From Bacteroides ihuae (lineage in GTDB: Bacteria; Bacteroidota; Bacteroidia; Bacteroidales; Bacteroidaceae): a stretch of 64,000 nt of DNA. Made by a program: the position numbers and the translations under genes. Within the stretch, counting starts at the first letter, position 1; every line of letters starts with the position of its first letter. Positions 36,614 through 45,219 of the stretch are shown piece by piece. The stretch covers positions 1,054,001-1,118,000 of the forward strand of contig NZ_FNVX01000004.1 of assembly GCF_900104585.1 (NCBI RefSeq), read 5' to 3'. The notes under the pieces were generated by a model. It was not told where the DNA came from, ran no database searches, and saw nothing but the letters and a program-made list of their open reading frames with translations.

Positions 36614-38851
36614 ATGGCTAAAAAAAACTTTTTGTTAGGTAAGGGAGAGCGTCTTACAGAGGATGTTCGTATTAAATCTGGAGGAGCCAATAAGGTTCCA
36701 CCATATACTTTTTCTGAAGCTAAAGAGAGGCTTCAACCAATGTTGAGTAGAGTAGTCGAAGATATTAAACGCATGCCTGATGATACTTGCCCAAATGATT
36801 ATGTAGTTGCAACAATGACTCTAAATCCGGAATATTTAGCAAAGTCTTATTACCCTAGTGAACTTTTACGTTCTGTGGGTTTAAATGTAGTAGGGAGTCG
36901 TTCTCGATCTGTCATACCTGAAAAGAAAAGCAAAAATAGAGAACCTGTTCAAGCTGCAACGACAGAGTTGTTTATAATAGGGAAGCGTTTATCGTTCAGA
37001 AAATGGTCTAATGAATTATCAAATTGGGATGGATCCGCTCCGGGTGCAGAACAAATTGTCGAAATAGAGGAGTTGAATTTTCCTGCGCCTAGCACAAAAA
37101 TAAAGAATATTAAGGATGGTTCACAGACTATTGTCTATGAAGTTGTACTGCATTTAAATGAGGAAGTAGCGGAAGCGGGTTATTTGAATTTATTCAAATT
37201 ATATCTTCAAAGAAAAGGAATAACAGCTTCTTTTCAGAAGCGTTTTTATGGAGGAGGATTATGTTTCCTCGAATTAGAAGCATCTGCTGATTTAGCTGAA
37301 TATATTGCGAGCTTTAGCCTTGTTAGAGTCTTGAGAGCCATGCCCTCCCTTAGATTATTGCGCCCTACTATACGTTCTGGAGAAAGTGCTTTTTTTGTTA
37401 ATTTACCAGATGTCGCACCAATTGACCCAAGTATAAAAGTCGCAATTTTTGATGGAGGAATTCCCCGCAATCATCCCATATGTAAATGGGCTACACTATA
37501 TGAGATAGAAGGAATTGAAGCATCAGATCCCGAATTATTAGAACATGGCGTTTCTGTTACTTCTGCATTTCTTTTCGGGCATATAGACCCTAAAAAAACT
37601 TTACCTCAACCTTACTCGTATGTTGATCATTATCGCGTTCTAGATAATTCACCTGGACAAAATCCTTTTGAGCTGTATGAGGTTTTAGATCGAATAAGCA
37701 ACGTATTAGCTACAAATAAATATGATTTTCTCAATCTCAGTTTAGGGCCCTGTTTGCCTGTTGACGATGACGACGTTCATGCATGGACTGCTGTACTGGA
37801 TGAATATTTATCAAAAGGATTGACATTAGCAACAATTGCTGTAGGAAATGATGGAGAAGCAGATCCAGCTATTAATGCAAATAGAGTACAAGTCCCCTCT
37901 GATTGTGTAAATGCTTTAGGTGTAGGTGCATGTGATGTTCCTGATTCTGATTGGCAAAGAGCAAGTTATAGTTCTATAGGACCAGGACGCAGTCCGGGAC
38001 TAATTAAACCTGACTTAGTAGATTTTGGAGGTTCTTGTGGACGCCCCTTCTTGACTCTTGATTATCAAAATGGTAATCATTTATTGGCAACAGGAGGAAC
38101 AAGTTTTTCAGCTCCAAGTGTATTGCGTTTAGGGGCAGGAATTAGAGCTCACTTTGGTTCGTCTTTGAATCCTCTAGCAATTAGAGCATTATTAGTACAT
38201 TGTGCGGAAAATGAAAGCATACCTAATTTTGAAATTGGATGGGGAAGAGTTTCTAGAACCCTTGACGATATTGTAATTTGTGATGATCATATCATGCGTG
38301 TTGTATTTCAAGGCCGTATTTCTGCATCTAAGTTTTTACGAGCGCCTATTCCTCTCCCTAATGATACTTTAACAGGAAAAGTTACAATAAAGGCTACATT
38401 ATGCTATGTAACAAACATTGATCCTCACCATCCTGACAATTATACCAAAAGTGGACTAGAAGTAACTTTTCGCCCACATAGAAATAAGAAAAAAAAGACA
38501 CAAGCAGGAGAAGCAGAACCACTCCACGCGTCAACTAAACCGTTTTTTGGAGAATCCAAGAAGATTTTTCAGACTGAAGGTGAATTAAGACATGACTCAT
38601 GGAAATGGGAAAATTGTATTCATGCAGAAAAAACCTTTCTTGGGACCAGTCTTTATAACCCAGTCTTTGACATTCATTATAATGCACGATCTGAAGGACA
38701 TGATGATTCAAAAGGGCAGGAACTACAGTATGCTTTAGTAATAACCGTTGAAGCTCCTAAAGTAAAAGATCTGTATGATCAAATTGTAAGAAAATACGCA
38801 ACACTATTAGAACAGCTTCAGCCCATAATTGACATTCCTCTTAAAGTCTAA
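36614..38851 (+). CDS. ietS: Cytoplasmic subtilisin-like (S8) serine protease, IetS-like
   Basis: 745 residues with no signal peptide. An N-terminal domain of about 270 residues precedes the S8 domain with an apparently complete triad: Asp280 (VAIFDGGI), His311 (LLEHGVSV), Ser497 (GGTSFSAP), plus oxyanion Asn412 (AVGNDG). A C-terminal part of about 200 residues follows, beta-rich with a basic loop (RPHRNKKKKTQ). The usual secreted-protease prosegment is not evident. Directly downstream of the AAA+ gene. Inferred role: ATPase-controlled toxin or protease that acts when the phage-carrying cell is challenged or loses the element. Confidence 0.85.
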   Translation: MAKKNFLLGKGERLTEDVRIKSGGANKVPPYTFSEAKERLQPMLSRVVEDIKRMPDDTCPNDYVVATMTLNPEYLAKSYYPSELLRSVGLNVVGSRSRSVIPEKKSKNREPVQAATTELFIIGKRLSFRKWSNELSNWDGSAPGAEQIVEIEELNFPAPSTKIKNIKDGSQTIVYEVVLHLNEEVAEAGYLNLFKLYLQRKGITASFQKRFYGGGLCFLELEASADLAEYIASFSLVRVLRAMPSLRLLRPTIRSGESAFFVNLPDVAPIDPSIKVAIFDGGIPRNHPICKWATLYEIEGIEASDPELLEHGVSVTSAFLFGHIDPKKTLPQPYSYVDHYRVLDNSPGQNPFELYEVLDRISNVLATNKYDFLNLSLGPCLPVDDDDVHAWTAVLDEYLSKGLTLATIAVGNDGEADPAINANRVQVPSDCVNALGVGACDVPDSDWQRASYSSIGPGRSPGLIKPDLVDFGGSCGRPFLTLDYQNGNHLLATGGTSFSAPSVLRLGAGIRAHFGSSLNPLAIRALLVHCAENESIPNFEIGWGRVSRTLDDIVICDDHIMRVVFQGRISASKFLRAPIPLPNDTLTGKVTIKATLCYVTNIDPHHPDNYTKSGLEVTFRPHRNKKKKTQAGEAEPLHASTKPFFGESKKIFQTEGELRHDSWKWENCIHAEKTFLGTSLYNPVFDIHYNARSEGHDDSKGQELQYALVITVEAPKVKDLYDQIVRKYATLLEQLQPIIDIPLKV

Positions 38852-39352
38852 TTTTATTTTAAGAAGGAATAAATTTCAAGCAAGTGTTATGCTTATCATT
38901 ATTTACAGATTGATTATGTCTTTCAGCAATCTCTTGGAATGGATATTATTGAATTAAGCGAAAAAACAAGGATAAACATGATGAAGACATACCGATTAAA
39001 GAGTCTGAGTCATTGAATATTCCTCCATAGACATCTTTTTAAAAGATAATTTTCCTGATTCTCAAAGATGTTTATATTGGTATTTTTTTGTCTCTAAATT
39101 ACAAACATGTGTCACAAAACAACAATGGCGGTAGTAAGCCGCAACAACCCTCAATATTTCCTACTTCTAAAGAAAGAGGGTATAGCTCTCTTCTTACCCA
39201 TATAGACACCTTAAAAAAAGAGAGAATATCTTTTCTAGACATTCTCTCTTTTTTTTATTTTTTTGTTATACACTATGGCATATAATATACCAGAAATCAT
39301 CCCTCTGTATCTCCATAAAGTATTTTATCCATAATCTTATTTTTTTATATTA
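38852..39352. other. Intergenic region after the subtilase
   Basis: 501 AT-rich bases. It holds the terminator at 39216-39252 and a 65-codon open frame (39088-39285) with only a TTG start, which I do not accept as a gene. Nothing else recognisable. Confidence 0.5.
39216..39252 (+). terminator. Terminator downstream of the subtilase
   Basis: AGAGAGAAT (39219-39227) pairs with ATTCTCTCT (39241-39249), extended by A/T pairs and followed by a long T-run. It closes the ATPase-subtilase transcript some 370 nt after the stop. Confidence 0.8.
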
Positions 39353-40297
39353 TCATTTATGTAGCGCAAAGATATAACCTTGTCTCGGTAATATCAAACC
39401 TTTATAAGAATATTCCACACTTCCTTTACTTTTTTTAACTAGTTTAAAATCGTCTGGGGTACCTCTGCATATAAATGAAACACTTAAATCTATAGGATGG
39501 TTCAAAGTTACACTCAAATTCCGCACTATATATTTCGCTCTAAAAGATAAATCATAATCATGTTCGAAACAATATTTTTTTTCTCTTTGCTGAGTAATTT
39601 CATATTTATTCTTCCCTTTTAAAGTTATCTTGCATTCTTGAATATAAGTATTATCATCTTTTGTTTTTTCAGATATATCAAGGCTGATCTTTTGGTCATC
39701 AACCTTACATATTACATTTGAATAATATTCATCCTTTGACAAACCTTCTATATTTATCCAAGTGCGGAAAGGGATAGAGAAAGCGCTTGTATTCTCCGCA
39801 ATTAAATCAAAACTTATAGTATCCTTAACAATAACAAAGCGCTTTTCATCATTAACCCATTCTATGTCTGTTATAACTCTATAATTATCGTAGTAACTAA
39901 CTTCGTCATCAGGTAAATATATTTTTTTTATTAATGGAAATAAGTCTTTGCTCATAACAGGAAACTTAGACTTAAACATTGCTTTAGTTACAGCCTCCCA
40001 AATTTTCACGATGTCATTCTGTTTATTAAGAAATCTTTCTGAATATATAATTTCTTGCAAGTCCTTTTTAAAAATACCAAGAAATTGGGCTGCATTTGAC
40101 AAATAGCCAACGATAACCCCAATTACTAATACGTCTGAAACTTTAATAAGAACTTCTTTAATAAGGCCTTCAGATAATAGACTATAAGCATATATATATC
40201 CAATAACGCCCAATATCAATATGATCCAAGCACAACTGCCTCGAAAAAATTTATAGGATAGTAAACTTTCAGTATTTTTCTTTTCCATAAAAAACAT
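39353..40297 (-). CDS. Two-TM membrane protein with large cytosolic beta-rich domain, unknown
   Basis: 314 residues (an ATG three codons later, MEKKNTES, is also possible). Two N-terminal TM helices (about 18-38 and 52-72) are followed by about 240 soluble residues with many beta-strand patterns, ending LPRQGYIFALHK. The layout, short membrane anchor plus sensor-like domain, is one seen in defence and superinfection-exclusion proteins, but I cannot assign a family. It runs leftward, convergent with the ATPase-subtilase unit, and is separated from the lysis genes by 230 nt. Confidence 0.65.
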   Translation of the reverse strand: MFFMEKKNTESLLSYKFFRGSCAWIILILGVIGYIYAYSLLSEGLIKEVLIKVSDVLVIGVIVGYLSNAAQFLGIFKKDLQEIIYSERFLNKQNDIVKIWEAVTKAMFKSKFPVMSKDLFPLIKKIYLPDDEVSYYDNYRVITDIEWVNDEKRFVIVKDTISFDLIAENTSAFSIPFRTWINIEGLSKDEYYSNVICKVDDQKISLDISEKTKDDNTYIQECKITLKGKNKYEITQQREKKYCFEHDYDLSFRAKYIVRNLSVTLNHPIDLSVSFICRGTPDDFKLVKKSKGSVEYSYKGLILPRQGYIFALHK

Positions 40298-40526
40298 TTA
40301 TTTAAAAGTGTGGCGAAAATACTTATAAAAAATGGATATACAAAAACATCTAATCATTTGTTACCTTTTACATACAAATAAAGCCATCATTCTCAAAAAT
40401 AGAAAACACCAAAAATCCCGATTTAAGATATGGACCTCTTGATATACTCAATATAATAATAACCCCACTAACTGGCAGGGCTTAAATATATAATTTATCC
40501 TATTTAAGGCAAGCAAACCTAAAATA

Positions 40527-40856
40527 TCATATTTTATTAACTATCGAATCTAGTGTAGATTTCAATATCTTATTCTTCAACTCATCAAGCTTAATCAAGC
40601 CAATACCGAGCTGTTTCAAGGCCTTCATCTCAACAAGTTCTTTCTCTCCCAATATTAAGAATTCTAAATCATCTTTAGAAAGATCTCCTTTAGCTAACTG
40701 TAAAGTCCATTTTTCAAGTTTAGGCTTTATTCCTGAGATTAAACCCTCTGCGTCATCTGCTGCTTGTTTTTTATAATCTTTAAAAGTAGATACAGCAATC
40801 TCTTTTGCTTGACTTAATAATTCTGTCAAAAGAGAGTTAAAATCAATTGTTCCCAT
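40527..40856 (-). CDS. Hypothetical phage protein downstream of lysis genes
   Basis: 109 residues, helical, starting MGTIDFNSLLTELLSQAKEI. No signal or TM segment. It lies 16 nt downstream of the lipoprotein gene in the leftward unit, so probably co-expressed with lysis functions. Not recognised. Confidence 0.55.
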   Translation of the reverse strand: MGTIDFNSLLTELLSQAKEIAVSTFKDYKKQAADDAEGLISGIKPKLEKWTLQLAKGDLSKDDLEFLILGEKELVEMKALKQLGIGLIKLDELKNKILKSTLDSIVNKI

Positions 40857-40872
40857 AACATTATATTTAAGA

Positions 40873-41319
40873 TTAATTCGTTATATCAGATGCTTTTATC
40901 TTGTTACTTTCTAGACCTGAGATCTGATCGAAAGCTTCACTTACTTGTTCCTTGGATTCAGAAATAAAGGCAGTATTTAGTTTACCATTCTTCTTCCATC
41001 TTTCAATAAATCCGCCAAATAGATGACCTTCTTTATTTAATAATCTATTCCACAGCTTTATCGAAAGTTCATTCTTTGGGCGATTCTTTTCATACTCATA
41101 AAGCTTCTGCAGATTAGTTTCTAAATCTTGTACTTTCTGAGCATAAGATGTGTAATCACTTGTGGCAAGAGTCATCGTGTTCAAAGCATCAACTTTAATT
41201 GAGGTTGTTTGAGCATAAACATACTGATCAAAATGAGAAATTGATGCACAAGAGCAAAGTGTCGACACCATGAATAAAATCATGATGTTGTAGAAAAAAG
41301 AAGATTTAAGTGTTTTCAT
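40873..41319 (-). CDS. Phage lipoprotein, lysis region
   Basis: 148 residues from the ATG at 41319 (an earlier ATG at 41343 would add eight residues ahead of the signal). The signal peptide ends with lipobox STLCSC. The mature part is helical (YAQKVQDLETNLQKLYEYEK) and may be a coiled coil. An outer-membrane lipoprotein within the lysis region could act in envelope disruption, though a spanin candidate is present two genes upstream. Function not established. Confidence 0.6.
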   Translation of the reverse strand: MKTLKSSFFYNIMILFMVSTLCSCASISHFDQYVYAQTTSIKVDALNTMTLATSDYTSYAQKVQDLETNLQKLYEYEKNRPKNELSIKLWNRLLNKEGHLFGGFIERWKKNGKLNTAFISESKEQVSEAFDQISGLESNKIKASDITN

Positions 41320-41375
41320 ACTAAATAATTTTAGATTCCTCAAAAGTATAGATTACTAACAACAAAAACAATATC

Positions 41376-41573
41376 TCACTTCTTTTTATTGCTTTTATTA
41401 AAATAATTAATAGCACTTCTATTGTTATATTTTTTTCTTAGAATCATAAATATCCGGCATTGACGTTCGTAGATCTTAATCTGTGCCCTAATTGCAAAAC
41501 TAATAGCCCCTGATAACTTAGGTACCATTAGTAGTCCGAATATTGATCCTAAAATGAAGATTATTGCTATCAT
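41376..41573 (-). CDS. Small membrane protein of the lysis cassette
   Basis: About 65 residues from the ATG at 41573, which overlaps the stop of the upstream gene as ATGA. One hydrophobic segment (MIAIIFILGSIFGLLMV) is followed by a strongly basic tail ending NKKK. It may be an antiholin, accessory holin or lysis regulator; this is position-based inference. Confidence 0.5.
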   Translation of the reverse strand: MIAIIFILGSIFGLLMVPKLSGAISFAIRAQIKIYERQCRIFMILRKKYNNRSAINYFNKSNKKK

Positions 41574-42109
41574 ATAACTTTTTTTATCAATTTCCACAAC
41601 GAACTTAAGCAACCTGTTTTCTTATTCATCCAATACACCAAAACAATAATAGCAATTACCCAAGCTATACCACCCGTCCAAATCAGTGTAGTCTGCCACC
41701 AACTCAGCTTCTTTTCCACAGGCACAGTAACAACAGACTGCGAAATACTCCTCTTACCAACATTGACAGTCGTTTGTGGCAAATACACTGTATCAGGCTC
41801 AGTCTTAGCAGTAGTCAGTAGATTGCCCAGACTATCTAACGAGAATTGTAATCTCATACGCTTAGAGTGCTCTTCATCAAACCATTTGAGCACAACTTTA
41901 TCGTTCTTATCACACTCAAGCAATGCCCTGATCTTAGCACTATCTTCGGGCAAAGCATAAGGAACCAGCTTCTCAACCACAATAGAATCGTACTTAGTCT
42001 CTGAATTGGTTGATGCTTGCTTGGCTGTTCTGCAGGAACACAGAGCAGCAAGCGTTAGTATGATGCCAAACATCACACTAACGTACTGTCTTTTTATAGA
42101 GCTTCTCAT
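41570..42109 (-). CDS. Unimolecular spanin candidate
   Basis: 179 residues. It has an N-terminal lipoprotein signal with lipobox LAALCSC, a periplasmic middle with coiled-coil and proline-containing parts, and a C-terminal TM helix (WQTTLIWTGGIAWVIAIIVL, about 139-160) with a basic cytosolic end. A lipidated N-terminus plus a C-terminal membrane anchor is the defining layout of u-spanins, which bridge both membranes. It overlaps the endolysin candidate by 4 nt, completing a holin-endolysin-spanin order. Confidence 0.7.
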   Translation of the reverse strand: MRSSIKRQYVSVMFGIILTLAALCSCRTAKQASTNSETKYDSIVVEKLVPYALPEDSAKIRALLECDKNDKVVLKWFDEEHSKRMRLQFSLDSLGNLLTTAKTEPDTVYLPQTTVNVGKRSISQSVVTVPVEKKLSWWQTTLIWTGGIAWVIAIIVLVYWMNKKTGCLSSLWKLIKKVI

Positions 42110-42525
42110 ACGATCTCAATTGAAATGTTATCATCATGCTTGAGCAGCTCAACAAGCCTTTCTTCGTAATAGGTAGAATTCAGCACCATCCCGACTCTCT
42201 TGTTCTCACCAACGAGAATGCAGCCAGCAGTATCTTTGGCCGTGTTACCACGATGAATCAATACACCTTCAAATCCCGGCACATTCTGTAAACGGGGCAA
42301 CAACCGCTTGAATTTAGGAGACACGTTCACAATTACTTTGTACGAACCTTCAGGGATAGCTGTTTGTCCCGGTTGTTTCAGCTTCTTAATTTCATCTAGG
42401 CTCATCCCTTCATCCAATCGGTCGGTATCTTCCAATGTATCACAAAAATACTCACCATCAACAAACAACTTTCCGATAGTATAGCCAGACTTCCGGGCTA
42501 TTCGTTTTAATAACAGCTTAATCAT
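42106..42525 (-). CDS. DUF5675-family protein, probable endolysin
   Basis: 139 residues. TAIPEGSYKVIVNVSPKFKRLLP then IHRGNTAKDTAGCILVGEN are DUF5675 features. The His and Cys arrangement recalls L,D-transpeptidase-like domains, and the position between holin and spanin suggests peptidoglycan cleavage during lysis. No signal peptide is present, so it would need the holin. Overlaps both neighbours by 4 nt. Confidence 0.7.
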   Translation of the reverse strand: MIKLLLKRIARKSGYTIGKLFVDGEYFCDTLEDTDRLDEGMSLDEIKKLKQPGQTAIPEGSYKVIVNVSPKFKRLLPRLQNVPGFEGVLIHRGNTAKDTAGCILVGENKRVGMVLNSTYYEERLVELLKHDDNISIEIV

Positions 42526-42995
42526 TTCGTTTCCTCCTTTCCTACTCCTTCTTCAATAGCATCACCGATATCTTTCCGCTTAGACTTCACCAAGGCAATA
42601 ATAACTTTCCAAAGACTAAAGGAATACTTCACGCCTTTATACTCACAGATGTTTTGAAGAATGCTATCCACTTCAAACAAGCAAGCAACGCCCATGCAAA
42701 CAGCCGCTACAAGCGTAGGGTTAATTCCCAAAGGTTCACCGATGGCTTTACCGATCAACCCACCAAGAACAAGGTAACAGATATAGTCGATCAGCTTGTT
42801 TGCTGTTCTCCGTCCGGCTTTACTGTTACGAATCTTTTCTCCCCTTGCCTGTGCCGCTTTAACTCCGAATCTAAAGTCAACGGCCACCAAGATAACCGCC
42901 AACATTATCATCCATCTCAAATCCCAAAACAGGCTTAACATCTCACCTCCAAAGATAACAACCGATGTGCCTTTAATTACATTACTCTCTTCCAT
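42522..42995 (-). CDS. Phage holin family protein
   Basis: 157 residues, with three or four hydrophobic helices (MIMLAVILVAVDF, LIDYICYLVLGGLIG, LVAAVCMGVACLF) and a charged C-terminus. ARGEKIRNSKAGRRTANKL is the motif-rich loop of Bacteroidetes phage holins (Phage_holin_4 type). It forms inner-membrane lesions that start lysis. First gene of the lysis unit, with a -7 box at 43021-43028. Confidence 0.82.
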   Translation of the reverse strand: MEESNVIKGTSVVIFGGEMLSLFWDLRWMIMLAVILVAVDFRFGVKAAQARGEKIRNSKAGRRTANKLIDYICYLVLGGLIGKAIGEPLGINPTLVAAVCMGVACLFEVDSILQNICEYKGVKYSFSLWKVIIALVKSKRKDIGDAIEEGVGKEETK

Positions 42996-43020
42996 TTTAA
43001 ATACTAATTAATTATGTAGG

Positions 43021-43028
43021 CAAATTTA
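43021..43028 (-). promoter_or_regulatory. -7 promoter box for the lysis unit
   Basis: TAAATTTG on the minus strand, 26 nt upstream of the holin ATG. The remaining sequence to 43312 shows no gene; it separates divergent transcripts. Confidence 0.55.
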
Positions 43029-43312
43029 GAAGCTAGGGAATTGTTGCCTGTTGTCGTTTTAATACAAAGAGTTGTCATTTTAGCAAAAACAACTGATACA
43101 ACGCCTTACAACAAATTGCCTTAGTATCTTCATCCACTTTTTGTTTAAAATATAATTTGATAGGCAAACTTACCTATATCGGGGAAGAAGAGAGGAGTTA
43201 AGAAGATGGAAAGTGGTTGCAAGACGTGCGATTAAAAGACATGTTATGAGTTATCTGAAAAAAACATCTAAAAAAATGGAATCAAAAAAGGACAACATAT
43301 CAAAACAATGTA

Positions 43313-43320
43313 TATTTTTG
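43313..43320 (+). promoter_or_regulatory. -7 promoter box for the small exported gene
   Basis: TATTTTTG matches TAnnTTTG, 29 nt upstream of the ATG at 43349. Confidence 0.5.
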
Positions 43321-43348
43321 CTGATACAATCTTATAAATAAAATCTCT

Positions 43349-43573
43349 ATGAAAAAACTATTATTACTAATGGTCCTCTGCTTACCATTACTCAGTATGA
43401 CCACAGGAGTTGAAGAGTCATCTTCCGTCTATATTTGTACTGGGTCCAAAGCTACCGTTTATCATTCAAGCAATAAGTGCAGAGGATTAAATCGCTGTAG
43501 CGGAGAAATTAAAGCTATCAGCTTAGCAGATGCTAAAGAGATGGGGAGAAGAGCCTGTAAGATGTGTTATTAA
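43349..43573 (+). CDS. Small exported protein with four-cysteine motif
   Basis: 74 residues. The signal peptide MKKLLLLMVLCLPLLS is followed by a short module: YICTGSKATVYHSS, KCRGLNRCSG, then RACKMCY. The cysteine/histidine spacing looks like a small metal site reminiscent of the Ada-like metal-binding fold. Similar tiny exported proteins occur in Bacteroides elements. Function unknown; possible lysogenic conversion factor, since it has its own promoter and runs against the lysis genes. Confidence 0.65.
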   Translation: MKKLLLLMVLCLPLLSMTTGVEESSSVYICTGSKATVYHSSNKCRGLNRCSGEIKAISLADAKEMGRRACKMCY

Positions 43574-43605
43574 CAATATATTTATAAACTTTAAAACCAA
43601 ATATC

Positions 43606-43956
43606 ATGAGTGATTTTTTGAGAACAAACTTGCCATATGGCATCAAGAAGAACGATGAGAATAAATGGATGATTTTTAATAGGGATTATCTGCCATTAGG
43701 AATGACTAGAAAGGAAGAAGATTCTTTCAGAGGAAATGAAAAGAAGTTCTACTTTGCGTACAAAGGAGTTACAGAAAAACTCCTTGACAAATTAGGTGAA
43801 GGAGAAAATATAAAACGAGATGAAAACGGTAAAATCACAGAGGTATGGCTATATAATGACGGAACAGTTCCGACAACAATGAATGGAGTTGTAGCGGATA
43901 GATGGGAAATATACCAAGGAAAACTAAAACTACTATGTCTAATCCAAGCTATATAG
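43606..43956 (+). CDS. Hypothetical protein
   Basis: 116 residues, soluble and basic-acidic mixed, containing KKNDENKWMIFNRDYLPLG. Second gene of the small rightward island (32 nt after the exported protein). Not recognised. Confidence 0.5.
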   Translation: MSDFLRTNLPYGIKKNDENKWMIFNRDYLPLGMTRKEEDSFRGNEKKFYFAYKGVTEKLLDKLGEGENIKRDENGKITEVWLYNDGTVPTTMNGVVADRWEIYQGKLKLLCLIQAI

Positions 43957-44004
43957 CTTCATTATAGCATCAAAATAGATTTATTACTAATTAATAAAAA
44001 AAAT

Positions 44005-44262
44005 ATGATTTTATCAGACAAACAGAAAGAGACTATAAACAAAAATCTTTCATCGAAAATGGATTTACATTGCCCTATGTGTAATTCTAAAGAAGAGTTT
44101 TTTATAAGCGAAGTACCTACTCAAATAATAAGTTTTTCCTCTACAGGAAAAGAAGTTGATTTTTCCAAGGTATCATACATACATTGCCTTTGCGTTCACT
44201 GTATGAATTGCGGGTATATTCTTCAATTTAGATTAGACAAGCTAGGCATCAAACTAGAGTAA
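44005..44262 (+). CDS. Small zinc-ribbon-like protein
   Basis: 85 residues. CPMCNSKEEFF and CVHCMNCGYILQF form two CxxC knuckles about 40 residues apart, like the zinc-ribbon nucleic-acid proteins. Third gene of the rightward island, ending just before a strong bidirectional terminator. Confidence 0.6.
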   Translation: MILSDKQKETINKNLSSKMDLHCPMCNSKEEFFISEVPTQIISFSSTGKEVDFSKVSYIHCLCVHCMNCGYILQFRLDKLGIKLE

Positions 44263-44269
44263 TTATATC

Positions 44270-44308
44270 ATACTAAAAGGTAGTTCCAAACGAACTACCT
44301 TTTAGTAT
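44270..44308. terminator. Strong bidirectional terminator
   Basis: A 17-bp perfect stem (ATACTAAAAGGTAGTTC and its complement) closes a 5-nt loop. It lies between the convergent zinc-ribbon-like gene and the 273-residue gene. Confidence 0.9.
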
Positions 44309-44320
44309 CTAAGTTAAGCT

Positions 44321-45142
44321 TTACCTATCCTCAAGGCGCTTCAATAAATATCTCGCAAAAACAATCAAGGTATGATATCTAAAAGTTGAGTCTTCCTCAT
44401 CAGAGAGTCCAGGGTGACTTCCCTGAGGATGAAGTCTTTTCCATAATCCAGAAACGAACGTTTTATCACCCTTACTACCTGGAGAAGGAACTTCGTTTAA
44501 ATCCGGTGAAAGGAAAACGGGATTTAATAGGTTAGGGGCAGACAATAGAATTACCGCTTCTCCATAATTATTACAGGTCATTTCTGGCAATAATTTTCTC
44601 GAAATTTCCATTAAAAGCGACTCCATAAAAGGCCGAAATTGAGAATTTGCACCAGCCCAATTTCCTGTTGAATGATTTTGAATAGCCTGTTCCAAATGTC
44701 CTTTAGTTGTGCTAAATTCGTAATGATCTAAAAGCCGAAACAATTCATTTTCAGTATCCATTTCTATAAGTTCACTTGGAAGAAGAGAGGTTAGTACACC
44801 ATCTCTGATAGTATATCCGTCTCTTTTTATTGAATTAGCCAAACTAGGATATTTTTTACAAAACTTATCATCGATAGACAATTCTACTAACAGTCCTAGG
44901 GAGAGAGGATCAGAGTAATCAGGAGTACCACCTTCAGCTACTCTAGTTATAAGGAAGTCAATTGCATCTCTCTGTTTTGATTCATTCTGAAGTATGGCAG
45001 AATAAAGAATATTAGATTTAGCGGCTCTACTCAAAGTATTATCTACAGAAATATCAACATAGGTCAATAATGATGATATTTCTGTAGAGTTCCACTCTCT
45101 TACTAAAGAACTAATTAATAAAACACTTTTTTTTGATAACAT
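44321..45142 (-). CDS. Cargo protein with a possible abortive-infection-type C-terminal domain
   Basis: 273 residues, no TM or signal. The N-terminal ~70 residues form a small helical domain (LLISSLVREWNSTEISSLLTYV). The C-terminal part (about 145-273) carries NHSTGNWAGANSQFRPFMESLL and the striking HPQGSHPGLSDEEDSTFRYHTLIVFARYLLKRLE, a pattern I have seen in stand-alone bacterial proteins of unknown function and which resembles helical HEPN/Abi-type domains. It has its own -7 box and terminator inside the late region, like an acquired moron. No function asserted. Confidence 0.6.
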   Translation of the reverse strand: MLSKKSVLLISSLVREWNSTEISSLLTYVDISVDNTLSRAAKSNILYSAILQNESKQRDAIDFLITRVAEGGTPDYSDPLSLGLLVELSIDDKFCKKYPSLANSIKRDGYTIRDGVLTSLLPSELIEMDTENELFRLLDHYEFSTTKGHLEQAIQNHSTGNWAGANSQFRPFMESLLMEISRKLLPEMTCNNYGEAVILLSAPNLLNPVFLSPDLNEVPSPGSKGDKTFVSGLWKRLHPQGSHPGLSDEEDSTFRYHTLIVFARYLLKRLEDR

Positions 45143-45161
45143 AGGCTTTAAATTTATCCCA

Positions 45162-45169
45162 CAAATATA
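45162..45169 (-). promoter_or_regulatory. -7 promoter box for the 273-residue gene
   Basis: TATATTTG on the minus strand, 19 nt upstream of the ATG at 45142. Confidence 0.55.
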
Positions 45170-45219
45170 AAGTAAAAAATCAACAGGGAATTAATTAGAG
45201 ACAAAAAACTCACATTTTC

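Noticed and set aside
39088..39285. 65-codon ORF after the subtilase
   Set aside because: It has only a TTG start and no ribosome-binding site, and its 3' part coincides with the terminator hairpin at 39216-39252.
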